Shown: piece by piece, positions 36,988 to 45,734 of the stretch | Layout of the letters: every line of letters begins with the position of its first letter | Position numbering within the stretch: position 1 is the first letter of the stretch | Source: Myxococcales bacterium | Lineage (GTDB): Bacteria > Myxococcota_A > Polyangia > Polyangiales > JADJMO01 | Length of the DNA stretch: 64,000 bases | Direction: 5' to 3' | Assembly (NCBI GenBank): GCA_016709545.1 | Contig: JADJMO010000004.1 | Span: forward strand, 372,001-436,000 | The notes under the pieces: model-generated | Databases searched by the model: none | What the model was told of the DNA's origin: nothing | What the model saw: only the letters and a program-made list of their open reading frames with translations | Program-made: the position numbers and the translations under genes

Positions 36988-38381
36988 ATGGGAGGACGGT
37001 GGGGAAGGGTGGGCGTGGTGCGCATGGGCGTCCTGGTGCTCGCGGGCTGTGCGGTGGGCGAGTCCGGCGTCGACACCACCGCCGATGGCGGCCCGAGAGA
37101 CACGGGCGCGGGCGACGACGCGACGGCCGAGACGACCGACGCCGCGAAGGTCGACTCGACGGCCGACGCGATCGACACGGCGACGGACACGCTCGCCAGC
37201 GACGCCGTCGCCGACGGCCCGACCCCAGACGCCACCCCGGACGCCACCGATGCCGCGACCGACGCCCCTGCCGACGCGATCGACACGGGCGGAGACGCGG
37301 GTACCACGCTCGGCCTCGTCGCCAGCATCACCGCCGGCACCTACCACTCCTGCGCCCGGCTCACCGACGGCTCGGTCAAGTGCTGGGGCTACAACTTCTA
37401 CGGCCAGGTGGGCGATGGCACGACCACCAACCAGGCCGCGCCCCGGACCGTGCTCGGCCTGCTGAGCGGCACCCTCACCGCGCTGCGCGTGACCGCCGGC
37501 GGCAACCACACCTGCGCGCGCCTCTCCGACGAGACCGTGCGGTGCTGGGGCTCGAGCGCGATGGGCCAGGTGGGCGACGGCACCCTCGTCACCAAGCCGA
37601 GCCCCGTGTCTCCCACCGGGCTCACCAAGGTCGCCGAGATCGTCGCCGGGCAGGACCACACCTGCGCCCGCCTGACCGACGCGACGGTCAAGTGCTGGGG
37701 CAGCAACGCCTATGGCCAGCTCGGGATCGGCACCCTGGTCGACAAGTCGATCCCTACTGCCATTGCTGCCATCACCAACGCGGCGCAGGTCTCGGCCGGG
37801 GCGCGGAACACCTGCCTCCGCCTCGCCACCGGCACCGTCAGCTGCTTCGGTGACAACGCCTACGGGCAGATCGGCGACGGCACCCTCGTCGATCGCACCG
37901 CACCCAAGGCCGTGACCGGCGTGACCGGCGCGACCGATCTCGCGGTCGGCGCGAACCACGCCTGCGCGCTCATCGGCACCGGCGCCACGAGCTCGGTGAA
38001 GTGCTGGGGCTACAACTTCTACGGCCAGCTCGGCGACGGCACGACCACCAACCGGTCGACGGCGGTCACCGTGAGCGGCCTCACCAACGTCGTCGAGATC
38101 ACCGCCGGCGACAGCCACACCTGCGCCCGCCTCGCCGACAGCTCGGTCAGTGCTGGGGCTATGGGTTCTACGGCCAGATCGGCGACGCGGCGACCACCAA
38201 CCGGTCGTTGCCCACCGTCGTGAGCGGGCTCACGACCGCGCTCGATCTGGACGCCGGCCGCTACCACTCGTGCGCGCGCCTGAGCGGCAACACCGCGGTG
38301 TGCTGGGGCTACAACGTGTACGGGTCGCTCGGCGACGGGACCAAGGCGAACAAGTCCACCCCGAGTCCCGTCGCGCCCTGA
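36988..38381 (+). pseudogene. RCC1-repeat lipoprotein, frameshifted near 38150
   Basis: Signal peptide with lipobox VLVLAGC, then an Asp/Thr/Ala linker (about 25-110) and seven or eight RCC1 propeller repeats, each with H-x-C-A-R-L and S-V-K-C-W-G-x-N-x-Y-G-Q-x-G-D-G-T. In most repeats the DNA reads GGTCAAGTGCTGGGGC; in the repeat at about 38140-38160 it reads GGTCAGTGCTGGGGC, one A short. The frame then continues perfectly with CWGYGFYGQIGD through NVYGSLGDGT to the TGA at 38381. So a single-base loss splits one otherwise intact gene. Untreated, the product would end at 38223 with a scrambled tail and lose the last two blades. Confidence 0.85.
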
Positions 38382-38385
38382 AGGC

Positions 38386-38399
38386 TCGCTCCGCTCACT
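38386..38399 (-). repeat. Short dispersed motif, copy 2 (inverted)
   Basis: Exact reverse complement of the 14 bases at 13142-13155, lying between two convergent genes and overlapping the stop codon of the minus-strand gene. Confidence 0.3.
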
Positions 38400-39633
38400 A
38401 CTTCGTGACGCGGATCGGGTAGGCGACGGTGAGCTTCTGCCCCGTCTTCGGGAACGTGAGCGCGCCTGCGGCCTTGTCGATGCACGCGAGGAACGCGGCG
38501 TCCGACACGCCCTCGCCCTCGGGCTTGGTGGTCAGGTTCGCGACCGTGCCGTCCTCCTTCACGTCGAACCGGAGCTTCAGCGTGCCGTCGGCCTTGGGCG
38601 CGTGCTCCTCGACGCACTTCTTCATCGCGCCGCGCGCGCTGCGCATGACCGCCTTGATCTCGCGGGGTCGCAGGTTCGCGGTGAGGGGAACGGCGACGGG
38701 CGCGGCGGGGATCTCGGTCATCGCCGCGAGCGCCTTCTGCACGTCGGGCAGCTGCGCCTCGCGGGGTGCACCGAGCAGGATCACGGGGGGCGCACCGGGA
38801 CGCGACTTCACCACCACGAGGCCCTCCCCCTTCTCGAGCCGCCCGATCACCTCGGCGCTCGGCAGGGGCAGGTAGGCGTCGTAGCGCGCGGGGATCTTGT
38901 GGGCGCCGAGGTCGAAGAAGAACACCACGAGCGACCTGTCGAGGCGCGCGCGCTGCGCGGGGATCGAGGTCCACGAGCCGTGGCGCGACGACGAGGTGTG
39001 ACCGCTCGGGCTCTTGTCACACAGCGGACAGGCCTCGCGCGCCTTGGCGCGCACGGCGTCCACGACGGCGAAGGTGCCGAGCTCGTCGGCGTCGGTCGGC
39101 GCGCCGAACTGGAGGAGGCTCACCTTCACGGCGCCCTCCTGCACGGGGAAGAAGGGGGTCAGGGCGCGGGCGAACGGCGAGACGACGATCGAGCCCTCGT
39201 CGGCCTCCCCGAGGCTCGGCTGCGCGCCTCCGCTCACGAGCTTCTGCAGGAGAGCGTCGGCCGCGTCCTCGAAGCGCCACGGGTGCTTGTCGACGCGCTT
39301 CTCGAGCAGACCCTCGACGGTGGTGATCGCCGCCTCGCGATCGCCGAGGGCGTCTCTGGCGCGCGCGAGGGCCAGCGTGGCCTCGTCGCGGAGATCGTCC
39401 GAGAGGGTCGCGTCGCCGAGGCTCGCCTCGAGGGTCGCGCGCGCTTCACCGAGGGACTTGCCCACGTCGACGTTGCGAATGGCCTGCTCGACCTCGAGGG
39501 CGACCTTCGAGACGGGCGCGGCCGAGGGCACGGCGCTCGGCGCGGCGCCGGCCTCGGCGGGGGTCGCCTCGGGCTGGCCGAGGCAGCCGGTGAAGAGGGC
39601 GGTGACTGCGGTGAGGGTGACGAGGTGCTTCAT
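38398..39633 (-). CDS. Lipoprotein with C-terminal TonB/AgmX-like domain
   Basis: 411 aa. ATG at 39633 has AGGAGA 7 bases upstream. The signal peptide ends ALFTGC (Cys17, lipobox). Residues about 45-130 are helical with a TPR-like character (LALARARDALGDREAAITTVEGLL). A middle region contains CPLCDKS and a Ser/His-rich loop. The last 90 residues have KCVEEHAPKADGTLKLRFDVKEDGTV and AFLACIDKAAGALTFPK, the pattern of the AgmX/PglI or TonB-C-like beta domain with a conserved cysteine pair. It is related at its end to the GltJ-like protein at 15.3 kb. Function unknown; the two-component genes lie just upstream on the same strand. Confidence 0.72.
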   Translation of the reverse strand: MKHLVTLTAVTALFTGCLGQPEATPAEAGAAPSAVPSAAPVSKVALEVEQAIRNVDVGKSLGEARATLEASLGDATLSDDLRDEATLALARARDALGDREAAITTVEGLLEKRVDKHPWRFEDAADALLQKLVSGGAQPSLGEADEGSIVVSPFARALTPFFPVQEGAVKVSLLQFGAPTDADELGTFAVVDAVRAKAREACPLCDKSPSGHTSSSRHGSWTSIPAQRARLDRSLVVFFFDLGAHKIPARYDAYLPLPSAEVIGRLEKGEGLVVVKSRPGAPPVILLGAPREAQLPDVQKALAAMTEIPAAPVAVPLTANLRPREIKAVMRSARGAMKKCVEEHAPKADGTLKLRFDVKEDGTVANLTTKPEGEGVSDAAFLACIDKAAGALTFPKTGQKLTVAYPIRVTK

Positions 39634-39722
39634 GTTCGGATCTCCTGTCGCGCATCCGGCGTCGACCCACTCATCCTGCGACCCGACTTTGTTCGCTCGT
39701 TGTTCGCCAGTTAACCGTTCGG

Positions 39723-40412
39723 TCACCGGGTGAACCGGTAGCCACCGCCGCGCACGGTCACGAGGTGCGCGGGCGCGCGCGGATCGACCTCGATCTTGCT
39801 GCGCAGCCGGTTGACGAAGTTGTCGACCGTGCGCTCGGTGCCGTAGTAGTCGGCGCCCCACACGCCATCCAGGATCTGCTGCCGCGAGAGCAGCGCGCCC
39901 TCGTGACGCAGCAGGAACTCGAGCAGCTTCATCTCGTGCGCCGTGACCTCGAGGGCCACGCCGTCGCGGCTCAGCCGGTGGGCGCGGAAATCGGCCTCCA
40001 CGGCGCCGATCCGCACGATCTCCTGGGCGGCGCGGCGCGCGCGTGGCCTGCGCAGCGCGGCCTCGAGGCGCGCCAGGAGCTCGGCCACCCCGAACGGCTT
40101 GGTCACGTAGTCGTCGGCGCCCACGCGGAGGCCGCGCACCTTGTCGTGCTCCTCGCCCTTGGCGGTGAGCATCACGATCGGCACGTCGACGTCGCGCCGG
40201 CGGATCTCCTCGCAGATCTCGAAGCCGTTCATGCCCGGCAGCATGAGGTCGAGGAGCACGAGGTCGGGGTGCTCGGCGAGCGCCATCGTGAGGCCGTCGG
40301 GGCCGGTCTTGGCGACCAGCACCCGGTAGCCCTCGGAGCGCAGCGTCTTCTCGAGGCCCATGCGGAGGACCGGATCGTCCTCGACCACCAGCACCGTCTC
40401 CATGCGCGTCAC
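39723..40412 (-). CDS. OmpR/PhoB-family response regulator
   Basis: 229 aa. Receiver domain (about 4-120) with VVEDDP, phospho-acceptor in LVLLDLMLPGMNG and switch residues in MLTAKGEE and KPFGVAELL. Winged-helix output domain (about 135-228) with LTAHEMKLLEFLLRHEGALLSR-type core split by family positions, and YFG-like ending TVRGGGYRFTR. The GTG at 40412 is preferred over the ATG at 40403 because GGGAGG lies 5 bases upstream of it and it forms the GTGA overlap with the kinase stop. The order kinase then regulator is the reverse of the common one. Confidence 0.92.
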   Translation of the reverse strand: MTRMETVLVVEDDPVLRMGLEKTLRSEGYRVLVAKTGPDGLTMALAEHPDLVLLDLMLPGMNGFEICEEIRRRDVDVPIVMLTAKGEEHDKVRGLRVGADDYVTKPFGVAELLARLEAALRRPRARRAAQEIVRIGAVEADFRAHRLSRDGVALEVTAHEMKLLEFLLRHEGALLSRQQILDGVWGADYYGTERTVDNFVNRLRSKIEVDPRAPAHLVTVRGGGYRFTR

Positions 40413-42139
40413 GTGTACCTCCCGAGCGCGACGACGAAGGTCGCGCCACCCCCTCGAGTGTCCTCGATCCAGGCGCGGCCGGCGTGGGCCGTGGCCACGT
40501 GGGCGACCAGCGAGAGCCCGATGCCGCTCCCCTCCGTCGCCGCCGAGAGCCGCGCGTCGCCGCGCTCGAATGGCTGGAACACACGACGCCGGTCCTTGCG
40601 CGCGACCCCGGGTCCGTGGTCCTCGACGCGGATCTCGAGCTGGTCCGCCGTCGACGAGAGCCGCACCGCGCACGCGCTCTTCGGCGCGTATTTCCGCGCG
40701 TTCGCGAGCAGATTGTCCAGCGCCAGCCGGAGCTGGTCCGCGTCGACGTCGGCCTCGGTCGGCGGGAGCTCGCGCTCGATCACGGCGTCGGGGAACCGGG
40801 CCGCGAAGTCGTCGAGCGCCGCACCGAGCACCACGGCCACGTCGACCCGCTTGCGCGTGGCCACGGAGCGACCGGCGGCGAGGCGACCGAAGCCGAGCAG
40901 GCGCTCGACCGTGTCGCCCATGCGCCGCGACTCCGAGGCGATCGCGGCGAACAGCTCCGTCTGCTCGTCACCGCTCACGCGCCCTTGCTCGAGCAGCTCG
41001 GAGAGCATGCGGATCGAGGCGATCGGCGTGCGCAGCTCGTGGGACACCGTGCTCACGAAGTCGGTGCGCAGCGCCGCGTTCTCTCGCTCGCGTCGCAGCC
41101 GCGCCACGGTGAGCCACGCGCCGAGGAGCGCGAGCGCCGCGCCGGCGACCGCGATGGCCCCGAGGACGAGGCGGCTCCGCGTCGTCGCTCGTACGAGGGC
41201 CGCCGGGTCGCCGTGCTCCACGTGGACCCCGAGGGTCGGCGTGATCCGCACCCACGCCGTCGGCGGGTCGATCCGCGCGGTGCTGGGCGGCGCGAGCCGG
41301 AAGCGCAGGCCCGTCGTCGAGCGCGCGGACAGCCAGGTGCCCATCGCGGCGGGCCCCACGAACACCCCGATCAGGCGACCGTCGCCGAGCCGGCGCGCCC
41401 GCGCGAGCCCGCCGGCGACGCGCACCGTCGCCACCGGGCCCGTCACGCCGCGGAGCGCGCGGTCCCACGCCGGATCGAGCATCACCGCCGCGAGATCGAG
41501 CGAGACTCCCGTGGTCGCGTCGAGCAGCGCGACGACCGTGGGCCGCCCCGCGCGCAGCGCGTCGGCGCGCACCGCGGCCCGCTCGGTGCCCGAGAGGCGC
41601 GCCTGGTGCTGACGGATCCATGGCTCGAGCGCCGCCGTGTCGAGGGGACCCACGGGATCCAGCGCGAGGACCGGGAACAGGAACCGCCCCGAGGGGCCGC
41701 GCGCGTGGACGCACGCCGAGAGAGCGGCTCCCCGATCGTGGGTGTCGAGCGCGGCGCGACACGCGGCGCTCGGTGGCCCGTCGTCGTGCGGGGGACCCTC
41801 GTCGGCGAACAAGGGCGCGCGCAGCCGCAGCGGGCTCGTGTCGAACACGAAGGGGTCCCCGGCGAGCGGGCTCGAGAGTCCCCGCAGCGCGCCCAGAACC
41901 GCGAGGTCGTCGCCGACCACCGAGGTCGTAGCGAGCGAGGCACCGAGGCCGTCGAGCGCGGCCTCCAGATCGAGCGCCGCCGTGTGCGCCGCCGCCTCGA
42001 CGGCCGTCGCCGCCTCGCGCCGCACGGCGGCCTCCTCGCCACGCAGGGCGCGTAGGCCGAGCAACGTCAGGGCGAGCGCCGGCAACGCCGCGAGGATCGC
42101 GAGCAGCCAGGCGTCTCGGAGCCGCACCTCGGTCAGCAC
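40409..42139 (-). CDS. Membrane sensor histidine kinase
   Basis: 576 aa with a GTG start. One membrane helix near 10-30, a large extracytoplasmic domain (about 31-325) with no family I can name, and a second helix near 325-347. HisKA follows with the phospho-acceptor His in VSTVSHELRTPIASIR near 365. The HATPase_c domain has N box DNLLANARKY, G1 VEDHGPGV, F box RRVFQPFER and G2 GSGIGLSLV. All kinase motifs are intact. It is coupled by GTGA to the downstream response regulator, its likely partner. The signal is unknown. Confidence 0.9.
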   Translation of the reverse strand: MLTEVRLRDAWLLAILAALPALALTLLGLRALRGEEAAVRREAATAVEAAAHTAALDLEAALDGLGASLATTSVVGDDLAVLGALRGLSSPLAGDPFVFDTSPLRLRAPLFADEGPPHDDGPPSAACRAALDTHDRGAALSACVHARGPSGRFLFPVLALDPVGPLDTAALEPWIRQHQARLSGTERAAVRADALRAGRPTVVALLDATTGVSLDLAAVMLDPAWDRALRGVTGPVATVRVAGGLARARRLGDGRLIGVFVGPAAMGTWLSARSTTGLRFRLAPPSTARIDPPTAWVRITPTLGVHVEHGDPAALVRATTRSRLVLGAIAVAGAALALLGAWLTVARLRRERENAALRTDFVSTVSHELRTPIASIRMLSELLEQGRVSGDEQTELFAAIASESRRMGDTVERLLGFGRLAAGRSVATRKRVDVAVVLGAALDDFAARFPDAVIERELPPTEADVDADQLRLALDNLLANARKYAPKSACAVRLSSTADQLEIRVEDHGPGVARKDRRRVFQPFERGDARLSAATEGSGIGLSLVAHVATAHAGRAWIEDTRGGGATFVVALGRYT

Positions 42140-42191
42140 GGCTCCGATCCTGCCTCCGCTACGTCACCGCCATGTCACGGCGCCGGGGGAG

Positions 42192-44414
42192 CTAGTTGCC
42201 GGTCAGGTCGAACTGCTCGAGGTGGTACTCCTTGTGGGGTACCAGCAGGATCTGGCGCTGGTAGCGGCGCTCGCTCTCACGCAGGGCCTCGCGCTCGTCG
42301 GTCTTGAGCACGTCGACCACCGAGGGGTGCGCGTTCACGATCACCTTGAACCCGGGCAGGCTCTGCCGCTCGCGGCGGATCTGACGGAGGATCTCGTAGG
42401 CGATGGTGGTGCGCGACTGCAGGTGGCCGGTGCCGTCGCAGTAGAAGCACGGCTCGTTGAGCATGCGCCCCAGCGACTCGCGCGTGCGCTTGCGGGTCAT
42501 CTCGACGAGGCCGAGCTCGCTGATGCGGTTGATGCTGGTCTTGGCCTTGTCGGCGAGCAGCGCCTGCTCGAGCGCGCGGTAGACCTTCTCGCGGTTGCCC
42601 GACTTCTCCATGTCGATGAAGTCGAGCACGATGAGGCCGCCGATGTTGCGGAACCGCAGCTGGTACGAGATCTCCTTGGCGGCCTCGAGGTTCGTCTGGA
42701 GGATGGTGTCCTCCGGGTCCTTGTTGCCCTTGCCGACGAACCGACCGCTGTTGACGTCGATCGCGGTGAGCGCCTCGGCCTGGTCGATGATCAAATAGCC
42801 GCCGCTCTCGAGCGGCACCTTGCGAGAGAGCGCGCGGGCGATCTCGTCCTCGAGCCCGTAGGCGTCGAAGATCGGCTCCTCCTTGTCGTAGAGCTCGATC
42901 TGCGCAGCGCGCTCCGGCATGAACATCTCGATGAAGCGCTGCAGGCGCTGGTACTGCTCGCGGTCGTCGATGACGATCTTCTCGACGTCGTCGGTGAACA
43001 TGTCGCGCGCGGTGCGCAGCACCACGTCGAGCTCGCTGTAGAGCACCGCCGGCGCGCGCACGCCCGACTCCTTCTTCTTGGCGATCTCGCCCCACAGGCG
43101 GACGAGGTAGCCGACGTCGCTCTTGAGGTGCTTCTTGGTGAGGCCCTCGGCCACCGTGCGCACGATGAGGCCGCCCTGCGGGGGCTTCATCGCGTCGATG
43201 GCCTCGCGGAGGCGACGGCGCTCGACGTCGTTGCCGATGCGGCGCGACACGCCCACGTGCTCGACGGTCGGCATGTAGACGACGTAGCGGCCCGGCAGCG
43301 AGATGTGGCTCGAGACGCGCGCGCCCTTGGTGCCGATCGGGTCCTTGGTCACCTGGACGATGACCTCCTGGCCCTCCTTGACGACCTCGTTGATCGGGGT
43401 CGTGCGGGCGAGGCGCAGGCCGCCTTCCTTGGGCGGGGGCTTGTCGCCGCGGTCGCGGCTGCCGCCCTCGCGGCCTCCACCTTCGCGACCCCGGCCGCGA
43501 TCCCGTCCGCGCTCGCCGCGGCCGCGACCACGCTCGCGCCCTTCACGGGCGGCTGGCTTGGCGGGTGTCGCGTCTCCGACGGTGAAGCCGAACTCGGCGG
43601 CGATCTCCGGGTCCACCTCGACGGCGGCCGCCGCGATCGCGACGTCCTTCGAGGGATCGATCGGCGCCGCGGGCTCGGCCTTGGGCTTGCTGGTACGCGT
43701 CCGCGGCGCCTTGGGCGCGGCGCCCTCGACACCCTCGGCGCCCTCCGCGGCGCCCTCGGCGGCCTCCGCGCCGCCCTCCGGGCCTTCGTCGCCGTCCACC
43801 TCGGCACCCTCGACGAGCTCGGCGACCGCGCCGCCCTCGGCGTTGACGTCGGTGATGATCTCCTTGCGCTTCGAGCCCCCGCGACCGCCGCGACGACGGC
43901 GGCGGGTGGCGGCCATCTCCGGGTCCTTGTCGGTCGTGAGCTCGACGACCTCGCCCTCCTCGCGGAGCTCGCGCAGCACGGGCGCATCGGGCGGCTCGAC
44001 GACTTCAGCCCCGCCTTCTCCCTCCGGCGCAGCGATCGCCTCTTCCTCTTCGTCGTCGTCTCCCGAGACGTCCTCGTCGACGACGGCCTCGGCGGTCTCG
44101 TCGGCCTGGATCGAGCGCCGCGCGTTGCGCAGGTTCTCGCGATCGTGACCTCCCTTGCCCGCCAGGTAGGCCTCGAAGTCGGCGGGGCGGATCAGGTCTT
44201 CGACGTGGAGGAACGCCGCGCGCTCCTCGCCGATGTCGATGAACGCGGCCGACATGCCCGGGAGCACGCGCGAGACGCGGCCCAGGTACACGTTGCCGGC
44301 GATGCCTCGCTGCGCCTTTCGCTCGACGTGCAGCTCCGACAGGATGCCGTTCTCGATGAGCGCGACGCGGACCTCGCCCACGTCGCAGTTGATGACCAGT
44401 GTGTTCTTGCCCAC
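42192..44414 (-). CDS. Ribonuclease E/G family endoribonuclease with a large S1-domain insertion
   Basis: 740 aa with a GTG start. The S1 domain starts normally (IAGNVYLGRVSRVLPGMSAAFIDIG, then AAFLHVEDLIRP ending at 77) and resumes near 340 with INEVVKEGQEVIVQVTKDPIGTKGAR. The 260 residues between are low-complexity, with acidic, Ala/Pro/Lys and Arg/Gly-rich blocks. RNase H-like and DNase I-like parts follow, with HVGVSRRI, the catalytic Asp in ALTAIDVNSGRFVG and DFIDM, and a zinc-link Cys pair in CFYCDGTGH. It should process rRNA and decay mRNA. There is no C-terminal scaffold as in E. coli RNase E; the insertion may do that job (inference). Confidence 0.92.
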   Translation of the reverse strand: MGKNTLVINCDVGEVRVALIENGILSELHVERKAQRGIAGNVYLGRVSRVLPGMSAAFIDIGEERAAFLHVEDLIRPADFEAYLAGKGGHDRENLRNARRSIQADETAEAVVDEDVSGDDDEEEEAIAAPEGEGGAEVVEPPDAPVLRELREEGEVVELTTDKDPEMAATRRRRRGGRGGSKRKEIITDVNAEGGAVAELVEGAEVDGDEGPEGGAEAAEGAAEGAEGVEGAAPKAPRTRTSKPKAEPAAPIDPSKDVAIAAAAVEVDPEIAAEFGFTVGDATPAKPAAREGRERGRGRGERGRDRGRGREGGGREGGSRDRGDKPPPKEGGLRLARTTPINEVVKEGQEVIVQVTKDPIGTKGARVSSHISLPGRYVVYMPTVEHVGVSRRIGNDVERRRLREAIDAMKPPQGGLIVRTVAEGLTKKHLKSDVGYLVRLWGEIAKKKESGVRAPAVLYSELDVVLRTARDMFTDDVEKIVIDDREQYQRLQRFIEMFMPERAAQIELYDKEEPIFDAYGLEDEIARALSRKVPLESGGYLIIDQAEALTAIDVNSGRFVGKGNKDPEDTILQTNLEAAKEISYQLRFRNIGGLIVLDFIDMEKSGNREKVYRALEQALLADKAKTSINRISELGLVEMTRKRTRESLGRMLNEPCFYCDGTGHLQSRTTIAYEILRQIRRERQSLPGFKVIVNAHPSVVDVLKTDEREALRESERRYQRQILLVPHKEYHLEQFDLTGN

Positions 44415-44449
44415 GGTTGGTTGTCCTCGGTTCGTCCGGCGCGAATGAA

Positions 44450-44944
44450 TCAGGAGCCTCGGTCGGAGCTCGGCGTCGCGCCCGGACTGCGCGGCGACTC
44501 GGACTCCCGGGAGTCGATCAGCAGGGTGACCGGCCCGTCGTTGAGACTCGAAACCTTCATGTCCGCGCGGAACCGGCCGGTCGCGACCGGCAGACCCCGC
44601 TTGCGGAGGGAATCGTTGAACGCTTCGTACATCTGCTCGGCGGGCCCCGGCGCCATGGCGGCTCCGAAGCTCGGGCGACGACCCTTCTTGGTGTCGCCGA
44701 GCAGCGTGAATTGACTGACCACGAGGATGCCTCCGCCGATCTGGTCGACGGAGAGGTTCATCTTGCCGGCGTCGTCCTCGAAGATGCGGAGGCCCGACAC
44801 CTTGTCGGAGACGAAGTCGAGGTCGCGCAGCGTGTCTCCCTCGGCGACGCCGAGGTAGACGAGGAGGCCGCGCTCGATCGCGCCGATGGTCTCACCCGAG
44901 ACCTCGACGCGCGCGTGTGCGACCCGCTGCACGACCGCCTTCAC
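44450..44944 (-). CDS. dtd: D-aminoacyl-tRNA deacylase
   Basis: 164 aa. Dtd hydrolyses D-amino acids (and glycine mischarged on tRNA-Ala) from tRNA, acting as a dimer in the cytoplasm. KAVVQRVAHARVEV, VYLGVAEGD, VSQFTLLGDTKKG with the active-site Ser-Gln, and LNDGPVTLLIDS with the Gly-Pro motif are intact. It is longer than the usual 145 residues by a Ser/Pro-rich tail. The GTG start at 44944 overlaps the stop of the Cys-repeat gene (GTGA), so the two are coupled. Confidence 0.95.
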   Translation of the reverse strand: MKAVVQRVAHARVEVSGETIGAIERGLLVYLGVAEGDTLRDLDFVSDKVSGLRIFEDDAGKMNLSVDQIGGGILVVSQFTLLGDTKKGRRPSFGAAMAPGPAEQMYEAFNDSLRKRGLPVATGRFRADMKVSSLNDGPVTLLIDSRESESPRSPGATPSSDRGS

Positions 44945-45363
44945 CGGGCCCTCTTCTGCGGGGCACGGCTCAGGCGAGAGACGATCTCGAAGTACGCCTT
45001 GCGGTCGTACTTCTCGTTGAGGACGTGGAAGTCCTTGCCGACCAGGCCCACGCACCCGAAGCAATAGGTGCAGTCGACGCAGTCGGTGGAGCGCTCGAGG
45101 TAGGCGCCGCGGATGCAGCCCTGGCAGTCGCTGCAGTGCTGACAGTCGCTGCAGTCGTTGCAGCGTGTGCACTGGGTCGAGCCCGTGCAGTCGACGCAGT
45201 CGGTGCAGTGCGACGACCGGCGCGTGCCCACGCAGCCCGTACAGAACGTGCAGTCGCTGCAACGCTCGCACCGCGCGCACTGGACGCAGCGGACGTTGTC
45301 GCGCTGCGAGGAGTACTGTCGGGTGAGCGCGGTGAGCCGCTGCTCGAACTCGCGCTCATCCAT
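44941..45363 (-). CDS. Cysteine-repeat protein with 21 Cys, many spaced every third residue
   Basis: 140 aa. After a charged helix (about 1-24) come 21 cysteines in a C-x-x-C ladder (about 26-106): CVQCARCERCSDC, then CTDCVDC, CTRCNDCSDCQHC and CVDCTYCFGC. The intervening residues are often Asp, Arg, Thr or Ser. The end (about 107-140, KDFHVLNEKYDRKAYFEIV) is an ordinary helix. No signal peptide, so a cytoplasmic protein is expected, where such a ladder could bind several zinc or iron-sulfur centres or form a stacked beta-solenoid. Similar myxobacterial proteins are labelled Caib/Baif without functional support. It is coupled by GTGA to dtd. Confidence 0.8.
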   Translation of the reverse strand: MDEREFEQRLTALTRQYSSQRDNVRCVQCARCERCSDCTFCTGCVGTRRSSHCTDCVDCTGSTQCTRCNDCSDCQHCSDCQGCIRGAYLERSTDCVDCTYCFGCVGLVGKDFHVLNEKYDRKAYFEIVSRLSRAPQKRAR

Positions 45364-45475
45364 CGGTGACGCCCGCCTTCGGTGAGGGAACCCCTGGACG
45401 AAGGGGCTGCGCCTGCCGGGCGAACGTCACCGGCGCGCGCTCAGGGCACGCGTCGGGGAAGGTGTCGTTGCTCAT
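45356..45475 (-). CDS. Possible 39-residue protein upstream of the Cys-repeat gene
   Basis: An ATG at 45475 with a GAAGGA Shine-Dalgarno-like run 9 bases upstream opens a 40-codon frame that ends at a TGA inside the start of the Cys-repeat gene (8-base overlap). The product begins MSNDTFPDACPERAPV and is Pro-rich. The overlap geometry matches the coupled genes elsewhere in this window. It could equally be a leader peptide or a chance frame; there is no homology evidence. Confidence 0.35.
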   Translation of the reverse strand: MSNDTFPDACPERAPVTFARQAQPLRPGVPSPKAGVTDG

Positions 45476-45722
45476 CCATCGAAGTCCTTCGGGTCAGGGC
45501 CGCCCAATCCGGGCCAATCGGCAAGGGGGGCGGGGGAGACGGCGCAGCCAGAAACACACGAGGCGCGCGCGCCAGAAATACGGAGAAAGCGGTGTCACTT
45601 CCGACCGCATGGCCCGCCGCAAGACGCGGGGAGCTGATGGGGGCGTGGCCCGAAGGCCCGCGACGGGGCCGTTGTAGCACGGTTCTGCGGAGGTGGCCCT
45701 CCCCGCCGCCGCCCGGGTTCGG
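45476..45722. other. Intergenic region between divergent genes
   Basis: About 250 bases (370 counting up to the Cys-repeat gene) with no credible coding sequence. It should hold the promoters of the minus-strand Cys-repeat/dtd unit and of the plus-strand dehydrogenase. It includes a G-rich run near 45528 and the string GTTGTAGCAC near 45671, which recurs at about 61403 in another gap. No terminator or riboswitch is recognised. Confidence 0.4.
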
Positions 45723-45728
45723 TACGGT
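45723..45728 (+). promoter_or_regulatory. Probable -10 element of the dehydrogenase gene (leaderless type)
   Basis: TACGGT, exactly 6 bases before the ATG at 45735, with no Shine-Dalgarno sequence. Confidence 0.5.
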
Positions 45729-45734
45729 CCCGCC

